Shown one piece after another: positions 1 to 5,137 of a DNA stretch of 5,137 nt. Origin of the DNA: Lachnospiraceae bacterium UBA4292 (lineage in GTDB: Bacteria > Bacillota > Clostridia > Lachnospirales > Lachnospiraceae). Position 1 is the stretch's first letter. Every line of letters begins with the position of its first letter. A model generated the notes under the pieces. It ran no database searches, was not told where the DNA came from, and saw only the letters and a program-made list of their open reading frames with translations. The translations under genes were made by a program, and so were the position numbers. Location of the stretch: NCBI GenBank assembly GCA_002395865.1, contig DGVE01000140.1, forward strand, positions 1-5,137, in the 5' to 3' direction.

Positions 1-11
1 TGTTCAGACAT

Positions 12-1313
12 GTGAGTGAGAGGGCACCGGAAAACGCGGATATATCCGCGCGCAGAGAAGCTCTTACGGCGCTGCTACCGGAAGGATACCACATAAGCCG
101 CACCATGAGATACGAGCTGTCGGATATACTTCGTTCCATCGCCTTCGGCACACAGACCAAGAGAGAAAGGGCCGCACAGCTGCTGCGGGAGTTTGGTGAG
201 AACCCCCCTTCCGGGAGAAAGAAGGAGGACCGTGAGGCGGTCGGAAGGCTCAGGGAAGAGCTCGTGCGTCTGGCTTTCTCGGAACCCGACGAGGACACAG
301 CTTGCCTTAGGGCACAGGATCCCGCTGTGGTCTATGTCGAAAAGGAACTTTTAGGGGATGAGAAGACTCAGGGGATAATAAAACGACTTGGGGCAAAGCA
401 TGTCATATATGTAAGGCATTACAAGGATATACTGGACAGAGCTCCCGGAGATTATATGTTCGCGAGGGCGCACAGGGCATATGTCCTTGCAAGGCGCGGG
501 GATGGTTATCTGTACAGGGGGGCAAAGGTCTGTCAGGATTTCGGAAACGACAGATTCTTTTACACCTCTATGATCATGAACTGCCCCTTCTCCTGCGAAT
601 ACTGCTATCTTGCGGGCATGTATCCGAACCCCGCCATAGTGGCTTTTACAGACTTCGAGGAATACTTCAGGCGTGTTGAGGAGGAACTGTTAAACGGTCC
701 GATGTATCTTTGCGTATCCTTTGATACGGACATGCCTGCTATGGAAGGGGTGCTCGGATACTGTGAGAAATGGTGTGATTTCGCCTCCTCTCACCCGGAT
801 ATAACGATAGAGATACGCACCAAATCAAATGCGGCTCTGTTTCTGAACAGGATTGAGGGCAGGAGTATACCCGAAAATGTGATACTTGCCTGGACGATAT
901 CGCCTCAGCCCGTCATCGACATGTACGAGAAGGCCGCAGCTCCGTATTCACAGCGCGTCGAGGCTATGAGGAGGGCTTCTGACATGGGCTTTTCGGTTAG
1001 AGCCTGCTTCGATCCGATGATATACACACCCGATTTTGAAAAAGTATACGGGGAGATGATAGAGGACTTTTTTGCGGATCCGGTCAGCAGACGTGTGAAG
1101 GACTTCGGTGTGGGGGTATTTCGCATCGGAAGGGATCATCTGGGGGTCATGAGAAAAAACTGTCCGGGCTCGGCTCTTTGCTCGAAGCCTTATGAGGTGG
1201 ACGAGAAAGTGTTTACCTATCCGAAGGATATCTCTCGGCGTATGATGGGCTTTGTCATGGAAAAGATAGGGGAGCATGTGTCCCCGGAGAAGATATTTAC
1301 ATCAAACTGGTAA
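12..1313 (+). CDS. Radical SAM protein of the spore photoproduct lyase family (SplB-like)
   Basis: Predicted 4Fe-4S radical SAM enzyme related to spore photoproduct lyase, which reverses the UV thymine dimer of spore DNA using S-adenosylmethionine. Seen: the cluster motif CPFSCEYC with C191, C195 and C198. Tyrosines 197 and 199 flank the last cysteine, as in Bacillus SplB, where they serve radical transfer. The segments FDTDMPAMEG (237-246), AWTISPQPVI (293-302) and the region 311-340 up to CFDPMIYTP match the SplB barrel in order. At 433 residues it is about 90 longer than Bacillus SplB (about 340). The surplus is mainly a basic, helical N-terminal region (about 25-90) of unknown role. The GTG at 12 has no visible ribosome binding site, and the frame stays open to the left edge, so the true start may lie outside the window. 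The family call is firm; activity on spore photoproduct itself is less sure. It is followed without a gap by hflX. Confidence 0.88.
   Translation: MSERAPENADISARREALTALLPEGYHISRTMRYELSDILRSIAFGTQTKRERAAQLLREFGENPPSGRKKEDREAVGRLREELVRLAFSEPDEDTACLRAQDPAVVYVEKELLGDEKTQGIIKRLGAKHVIYVRHYKDILDRAPGDYMFARAHRAYVLARRGDGYLYRGAKVCQDFGNDRFFYTSMIMNCPFSCEYCYLAGMYPNPAIVAFTDFEEYFRRVEEELLNGPMYLCVSFDTDMPAMEGVLGYCEKWCDFASSHPDITIEIRTKSNAALFLNRIEGRSIPENVILAWTISPQPVIDMYEKAAAPYSQRVEAMRRASDMGFSVRACFDPMIYTPDFEKVYGEMIEDFFADPVSRRVKDFGVGVFRIGRDHLGVMRKNCPGSALCSKPYEVDEKVFTYPKDISRRMMGFVMEKIGEHVSPEKIFTSNW
35..50. repeat. 16-base perfect palindrome near the gene 1 start
   Basis: The bases CGCGGATATATCCGCG form a perfect inverted repeat with no spacer. 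It lies within codons 8-13 of the radical SAM gene, about 20 bases after the GTG. It could be an operator-like site or a short mRNA hairpin near the start, but a chance palindrome in coding sequence is equally possible. Confidence 0.35.
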
Positions 1314-1325
1314 TTGTTCGGGAAA

Positions 1326-2606
1326 ATGGAAGAGAAAAAGAGAGAAAAAGCGATAATCACAGGTCTTTGCACCGGTGATGAGAAAAAGTTCGAATACTCG
1401 ATGTATGAGCTGAAGGAGCTGGCGAAGGCTTGTGATTTCGAGGTGGTAGGAGAGGCGGTGCAGAGAGCCGAGGCGGTGACCAAGGCATTCTACATCGGCA
1501 GCGGCAAGGTCGAGGAGATAGGGGAGATGGCGAGGGCGCTCAAGGCGGACATCGTGATCTTCGACAACCAGCTCTCCCCCATGCAGCTTAGAAACCTCCA
1601 CGACGCCATAGAGCTTCCGATAATGGACAGGACTACACTGATACTGGAGATATTCTCCAGAAGGGCGGGTACCAGAGAATCCAAGCTTCAGGTGCAAACG
1701 GCGGCGCTTAAGTATGCTCTGCCGCGCCTTGCGGGCCTGCACGACTCGCTCTCCAGACAGGGAGGCGCAAGCGGCGCACTGTCCAACAAGGGCTCGGGCG
1801 AGAAGCAGATAGAGCTCGACAGAAGGCATATCGAAGCCAGACTTTCGGCACTTAGAAGCGAGCTGGAGAGGCTGGCCACCGGAAGAAGGGTGCAGAGAGC
1901 CAGAAGAAAGAAGAATCCCATGCCGATAGTGGGCCTTGTGGGGTATACGAACGCGGGCAAATCTAGTATAATGAACGGTATGACGGATCTGATAGGAGCT
2001 CCCGACGAGAAGCATGTATTTGAGGAAAATATGCTCTTCGCCACGCTTGAGACCAGTGTGAGAAGGATGGAAATAGCCGACGGAAAGAGCTTTCTGCTGT
2101 CCGATACGGTAGGTTTTATCGACGAGCTGCCTCACGGACTGATCGAGGCGTTCAAATCGACACTCGAGGAGATATGCGACGCGGACCTGCTGCTCCATGT
2201 CATTGACTGCGCGGATGAGCGTTTTCGCGAGAGGATAGAGGTCACCAACAGGACTCTGGCTGAGCTGGGCGCGGGGGATATACCGGTGCTTTACGTCTAC
2301 AACAAGGCCGACAAAAGTGAGAACTGCATGTATCCCACTGCCGGACCTGCAGGCATCTATATCTGCGCGAAGGAGAGGGAGAGCATCGAGTTTCTGACGA
2401 AGCAGATATGCGACAGGCTCTTCGGCGACAGGAGACTCTGTGAGCTTTTGATACCGTATGATAAGGGAAGCGTGCTGAACCTTCTTAACTCCGAGGCGCA
2501 GGTCATAGATACGAAATACGAGGAGAGCGGTACGAGGGTAAAGGCATATCTGGGCGAGGTAGTGCGCGGAAGGTGCGCGGAGTATATAGTGGACGAGGAG
2601 GTTTAA
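1326..2606 (+). CDS. hflX: GTPase HflX, ribosome-associated
   Basis: HflX is a cytoplasmic GTPase of the Obg-HflX group that binds the 50S subunit and splits stalled or idle 70S ribosomes, especially under stress. All parts are visible (numbered from the ATG at 1326). The N-terminal HflX domain has DNQLSPMQLRNL (80-91) and the conserved RTTLILEIFSRRAGT stretch (102-116), followed by SRQGG (143-147) and a GEKQIELDRR linker. A charged coiled-coil arm spans about 166-196. The G domain has G1 GYTNAGKSS (206-214), the switch I threonine in LFATLETS (T240), G3 DTVGF (260-264), G4 NKAD (326-329) and a G5-like CAKE (347-350). The 426-residue length matches the family. A TTG at 1314, directly after the upstream stop, would add four residues (MFGK). 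I prefer the ATG, although neither has a strong ribosome binding site. The neighbours abut on both sides, which suggests co-transcription. Confidence 0.96.
   Translation: MEEKKREKAIITGLCTGDEKKFEYSMYELKELAKACDFEVVGEAVQRAEAVTKAFYIGSGKVEEIGEMARALKADIVIFDNQLSPMQLRNLHDAIELPIMDRTTLILEIFSRRAGTRESKLQVQTAALKYALPRLAGLHDSLSRQGGASGALSNKGSGEKQIELDRRHIEARLSALRSELERLATGRRVQRARRKKNPMPIVGLVGYTNAGKSSIMNGMTDLIGAPDEKHVFEENMLFATLETSVRRMEIADGKSFLLSDTVGFIDELPHGLIEAFKSTLEEICDADLLLHVIDCADERFRERIEVTNRTLAELGAGDIPVLYVYNKADKSENCMYPTAGPAGIYICAKERESIEFLTKQICDRLFGDRRLCELLIPYDKGSVLNLLNSEAQVIDTKYEESGTRVKAYLGEVVRGRCAEYIVDEEV
2596..2601 (+). promoter_or_regulatory. Ribosome binding site of the nucleoside phosphorylase
   Basis: A perfect AGGAGG lies inside the last codons of hflX, five bases before the ATG at 2607. 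It fixes that start and is the only strong Shine-Dalgarno sequence in the plus-strand cluster. The hflX stop and this ATG are directly adjacent (TAAATG), so translational coupling is likely. Confidence 0.85.
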
Positions 2607-3383
2607 ATGATCTATTCACAGGAAGAATTTCATCTTTTGATAAACCCGGGTGATGTGGGAGAGTATGTGATACTCACAGGAGATCCCGGAAGAGTGGCGA
2701 GGATAGCCGGGGAGCTTGCCGAGCCTGAATTCGTGAAGAGCAACAGGGAGTTCACCATCTACAACGGAAAGCTCGACGGGACGAGAGTGACCGTTTGCTC
2801 GACAGGTATAGGCGGTCCATCGACCGTGATAGCGCTTGAGGAGCTGGTACACTGCGGTTCACACACATTTATACGCGTGGGGACCTGCGGAGGCATGGAT
2901 GTGGATGTGCTGGGCGGAGATCTGGTCATCGCTACGGGCGCGATAAGGGCGGAGGGCACCTCGAGAGAGTATCTGCCGATAGAATTTCCCGCAGTGGCGA
3001 ATTTTGACGTGGTCGACGCCCTGAGGCGCGCGGCGAAGAACGCGGGATACAGATTCCACACAGGTGTTGTGCAGTCGAAGGACAGCTTCTACGGGCAGCA
3101 CGACCCGGATTCGTCCGGTGCGTCGAACATGCTTAACGCGAACTGGGAGGCATGGCTGAAGGGCGGAGCCTTAGGAAGTGAAATGGAATGCGCCGCCATG
3201 TTTTGCGCGGCGGCGCTGAGAAAAGTTCGTGCGGGAGGCATCGTGACCAGTCTTGGCAATCAGACCAGAAGGAAGCTCGGCCTTCCCGATACTATGGATT
3301 TTGATCTGAGTCAGGTCATACACTGTGCAGTGGAGGCTATGCGGATCCTTATACGAGAAGACGCCCTCCGTCAAACAGAGTGA
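2607..3383 (+). CDS. Nucleoside phosphorylase, uridine phosphorylase type (NP-I family)
   Basis: Predicted cytoplasmic enzyme that splits a nucleoside with phosphate into base and ribose 1-phosphate for salvage. It is 258 residues long, close to E. coli Udp (253), and collinear with it. Phosphate-site residues are present: GDPGR (25-29, with R29), R47 in SNREF, and R90 and T93 in RVGTCGG. STGIGGPS (65-72) is nearly the Udp sequence. The ribose-binding EME is at 192-194. The base-recognition loop FYGQHDPD (161-168) keeps the glutamine (Q164), but an aspartate (D166) sits where E. coli Udp has the uracil-binding arginine of its Gln-x-Arg pair. Substrate choice may therefore differ from uridine. 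From memory, clostridial relatives share the FYGQH form. The ATG follows the hflX stop directly and has a perfect AGGAGG. The 3' end overlaps the convergent membrane protein gene by 35 bases. Confidence 0.92.
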   Translation: MIYSQEEFHLLINPGDVGEYVILTGDPGRVARIAGELAEPEFVKSNREFTIYNGKLDGTRVTVCSTGIGGPSTVIALEELVHCGSHTFIRVGTCGGMDVDVLGGDLVIATGAIRAEGTSREYLPIEFPAVANFDVVDALRRAAKNAGYRFHTGVVQSKDSFYGQHDPDSSGASNMLNANWEAWLKGGALGSEMECAAMFCAAALRKVRAGGIVTSLGNQTRRKLGLPDTMDFDLSQVIHCAVEAMRILIREDALRQTE

Positions 3384-4713
3384 TGAAATTGATGATATTG
3401 AGTACGAGAAGTACCGGTATGGGAGCCGCCGCTATTATCTTAGCGGGGGCTTTCATTTTGCTCCCCATTATCCTGTTGAACATGAATACGCACATGATCA
3501 TCATGATTATCGCAAGGTAGGTGTTCGTGCGGTAGTATGACACGTACACGGAGGCGGAGAGCCCGGAAGCGACCGACACTCCGCAGCCGAGGAAGAGAGT
3601 TCCCACAGCCGCCGTCCTCTCAACCGCATTTTCGAAAGCGAAGAAGACGGAGGAGAATACGCAGCCGCTCACCGCGAAATACACCATCATGCGAAGGTAC
3701 GCGCGCTCCTCGTACATGTTAAAGAGGTTCACCACGGACGTCCTCTCGGCTATAAGCCTGCTGCCAGCAGCGAGCTCGCAGATGTATGAGGCGATGAAGA
3801 CAAGGGTGAGCGCTACGGGCGCAAGACCCGCCGCGCGAACAACCATGCTCCTGCTGTTTTTGAAGACCAGTATGCAGCAGCAGACTGTAAACCACAGGGT
3901 GAGTATGTTCAGAGCCTCGCGCATGAGTGCGTCCCATGTGTTGTTAAAGCCCAGCTGAACCTTGAACATGGTCGAGTGCAGCTCGAAGCCCGGATAGTCG
4001 AATATCTCCGCGATCCAGCCTCTTGAGGCATTGCCGGGGCAGGTGAGTATGTAGGCCAGCACGCAGGCGCCGATGATCATTCCCATGTATGACAGCCGGC
4101 TCATGTCTTTGTTCTGCGGTGAAGTGCTTTTGGCCATGGCCAGAAACGAGATGCCCAGCACGATGATGTTGAGCTGCTCCATATCGCAGCCGTACAGGAG
4201 CATGAGAGCGCAGATAACGTACTCGAACCACCTTACATCCTGCTTCCTGTGGGCTTTTACTATCAGATGCACATAGTAGAGGCAGCACACTGTGGGCCAG
4301 GTGTAGTCCACGGTCGTGGCGATCCAGCCGGCCGATGAAAGAAAATGCACGGGCAGCAGAGCCCAGCCTGCCATGATGATCAGTGTGAAGCGGAAATTAT
4401 GCTTCGCGTCAAATATGCTCACGACCAGATATGTGGACAGCAGCGTGCACAGAGTGTCCAGTATCCTCCAGTAGATGTGGGTGTGTCCCGAGAGGAACGC
4501 GTTCAGATACCACATGAAGATGCGGGAGGAGTACTCGTTGTACACGAAATGGTAGTACTCGGTGAAGCTGTATTTCTCCCAGGCCGTGGCGTAGAAGTTT
4601 ATATCGTCCCCGACATTTATTCGTATCAGAGCGTGGATGACGAGCCAGAACACGGCGCATCCTCCCCAGAGAAGGAATATCGGGTCCTTAAATCTTTTTT
4701 TGATCTTTTCCAT
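3349..4713 (-). CDS. Polytopic membrane protein, DUF6056/GT-C-like
   Basis: A 454-residue integral membrane protein with about 11-12 predicted hydrophobic spans (for example 11-31, 78-101, 108-126, 163-194, 207-224, 266-284, 293-314, 339-360, 398-414 and 424-446). The N-terminus is short and basic (MEKIKKRFKD), consistent with a cytoplasmic start. Motifs seen: GDDINF (35-40) after the first span, SSRIFMWYLNAFL (62-74), a Trp/Tyr-rich loop SAGWIATTVDYTWPT (127-141), an acidic residue in CDMEQLN (E179), and PGNASR (226-231). An acidic pair in the first outer loop together with a PGN-x-x-R motif recalls DUF6056-like proteins and, more distantly, GT-C glycosyltransferases that use lipid-linked sugars. 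That link is from memory and not proven; donor and acceptor are unknown. The ATG lies one base after the stop of the upstream gene and nine bases after AGAGG. Its tail overlaps the phosphorylase gene. Confidence 0.8.
   Translation of the reverse strand: MEKIKKRFKDPIFLLWGGCAVFWLVIHALIRINVGDDINFYATAWEKYSFTEYYHFVYNEYSSRIFMWYLNAFLSGHTHIYWRILDTLCTLLSTYLVVSIFDAKHNFRFTLIIMAGWALLPVHFLSSAGWIATTVDYTWPTVCCLYYVHLIVKAHRKQDVRWFEYVICALMLLYGCDMEQLNIIVLGISFLAMAKSTSPQNKDMSRLSYMGMIIGACVLAYILTCPGNASRGWIAEIFDYPGFELHSTMFKVQLGFNNTWDALMREALNILTLWFTVCCCILVFKNSRSMVVRAAGLAPVALTLVFIASYICELAAGSRLIAERTSVVNLFNMYEERAYLRMMVYFAVSGCVFSSVFFAFENAVERTAAVGTLFLGCGVSVASGLSASVYVSYYRTNTYLAIIMMIMCVFMFNRIMGSKMKAPAKIIAAAPIPVLLVLNIINFITLFDGGRLLV
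3425..3459 (+). terminator. Candidate rho-independent terminator of the plus-strand cluster
   Basis: Arms at 3425-3434 (GCCGCCGCTA) and 3441-3450 (TAGCGGGGGC) pair over ten positions with one G-G mismatch and a six-base loop. TTTCATTTT follows at once. It begins 42 bases after the phosphorylase stop and has a T-rich tract only in the plus direction. An outer pairing (GGGAGC 3421-3426 with GCTCCC 3460-3465) could compete or extend it. The whole element lies within the coding region of the opposing membrane protein, so it may be fortuitous. The interrupted T tract also weakens the call. Confidence 0.45.
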
Positions 4714-4714
4714 A

Positions 4715-5137
4715 TCAGTTGACCTCTATTTCCTTTTCTGTGTCGATGACATAGTAATCGCTGTAATCATAGTCCTGATAGGGCATGGTGTCCGGCCTGC
4801 AGATAAGGTACAGGTGGAATGTGCCGCGCCTCGGAAGCTCGGAGACGGGTATGCGCGAGTAGAAGCCGCTGCGGACGTACTCATTGCCGTCGCCTATTAT
4901 ATCGGTTACATCGGGACGCGGAACGTACTCGGTGGGAAGTCTGTAGCAGCGGTGCCCCCATATGAGTAACGCGAAGGTGCCGAAGCTGCGCCTCTCGTTC
5001 GTGGGCAGGACTCTCCAGCCGCTTATCTCCACGAAACCGTCCTCGCATTTGAACGTTTCTATCTCGAAGCGGATATCCCCCTCCTCGGTATTGCCGAGGG
5101 AAATACCCTGCTCGTGGACCGTCGTCAGCTCCTTCCT
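4715..5137 (-). CDS. Unknown protein with predicted beta-rich domain (5' end outside window)
   Basis: The minus-strand frame is open from base 5137 to the TGA at 4717-4715, giving the last 140 residues of a longer protein. A GTG at 5032 could be read as a start but is not believable, because the residues before it (RFEIETFKCEDGF) run smoothly into the same domain. The visible part alternates hydrophobic and polar residues, as in beta-strands: VEISGWRVLP (36-45), FGTFALLIWG (52-61), YRLPTEYVPRPDVTDIIG (65-82), YVRSGFYSRIPVSELP (87-102), GTFHLYLICR (105-114). The pattern 'SGW ... RPDV ... SGF ... I ... L ... G-x-x-x-L' recalls beta-sandwich domains seen beside surface-polysaccharide membrane proteins in Clostridia, which is an inference from memory. 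No transmembrane span is visible in this part. The end is an acidic, tyrosine-rich tail. The membrane protein gene follows after one base, so the two products may act together. What lies upstream of the edge could change the call. Confidence 0.75.
   Translation of the reverse strand, partial: RKELTTVHEQGISLGNTEEGDIRFEIETFKCEDGFVEISGWRVLPTNERRSFGTFALLIWGHRCYRLPTEYVPRPDVTDIIGDGNEYVRSGFYSRIPVSELPRRGTFHLYLICRPDTMPYQDYDYSDYYVIDTEKEIEVN
4723..4727 (-). promoter_or_regulatory. Ribosome binding site of the membrane protein
   Basis: On the minus strand AGAGG lies within the last codons of the upstream gene, nine bases before the ATG at 4713. It supports that start. With the one-base stop-to-start gap, it indicates coupled translation of the two minus-strand genes. 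Confidence 0.6.

Noticed and set aside
1967..1972. A TATAAT sequence that could be a -10 promoter box.
   Set aside because: It falls inside the HflX Walker A region, where the codons are fixed by protein function, and no -35 box lies at the right distance.
1302..2198. Long open frame on the minus strand opposite hflX (298 residues).
   Set aside because: It runs antisense to an unmistakable HflX, has a low-complexity composition without recognisable motifs, and is explained by codon bias.
3321..3332. Short hairpin CACTG-TG-CAGTG near the end of the phosphorylase, considered as a minus-strand terminator.
   Set aside because: The stem is five pairs with a two-base loop and has no T tract in either direction.
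3384..4710. Several plus-strand open frames (for example 3537-3722 and 4345-4722) that might be small genes.
   Set aside because: All are antisense to the membrane protein, which has coherent hydrophobic spans, and the translations are Arg/Pro/His-rich shadows without ribosome binding sites.
5030..5032. GTG as the start of a 105-residue protein on the minus strand.
   Set aside because: The frame stays open to 5137 with coherent beta-strand-like sequence, so the protein is truncated by the window edge rather than starting here.
1..5137. Mobile elements, CRISPR arrays, tRNA/rRNA genes and riboswitches.
   Set aside because: No direct-repeat arrays, transposase or integrase motifs, or cloverleaf-like segments were seen, and nearly every base is coding, leaving no leader region for a riboswitch.

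Overview
The window looks like chromosomal DNA from an anaerobic Firmicute, most likely a member of the Clostridia near Lachnospiraceae. This is inferred from three things: a clostridial-type spore photoproduct lyase relative, a clostridial-type HflX, and a uridine-phosphorylase relative with a 'FYGQH' active-site loop. Arginine codons are dominated by AGA/AGG and isoleucine often uses ATA, in moderately GC-rich DNA. No assignment below family level is possible from the sequence alone.

The layout is two gene clusters converging on each other with almost no non-coding DNA. The plus-strand cluster (12-3383) holds three tightly packed genes: a radical SAM protein of the spore photoproduct lyase family, the ribosome-associated GTPase HflX, and a nucleoside phosphorylase of the uridine phosphorylase type. 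The stop of gene 1 directly abuts the earliest possible start of hflX, and the stop of hflX directly abuts the ATG of the phosphorylase, so the three are probably one transcript. The products suggest DNA lesion repair, ribosome rescue or splitting, and nucleoside salvage. A shared stress or housekeeping role is only an inference.

The minus-strand cluster (5137-3349) holds a protein cut by the right window edge, with a predicted beta-rich domain, followed after one base by a polytopic membrane protein of about 11-12 spans. The membrane protein carries motifs (GDD in the first outer loop, a PGNASR motif, a buried Trp/Tyr-rich loop) that recall DUF6056-like, GT-C-type membrane proteins. The pair may serve cell-surface glycan assembly, but this is not proven.

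The two clusters overlap tail to tail by 35 bases (3349-3383). A hairpin followed by a T-rich tract at 3425-3459 is a candidate plus-strand terminator. It lies inside the antisense of the membrane protein gene. No RNA genes, insertion sequences, CRISPR arrays or riboswitches were seen. I see no clear novel defence or mobile system. The least understood parts are the membrane protein/beta-domain pair and the N-terminal extension of the radical SAM protein.
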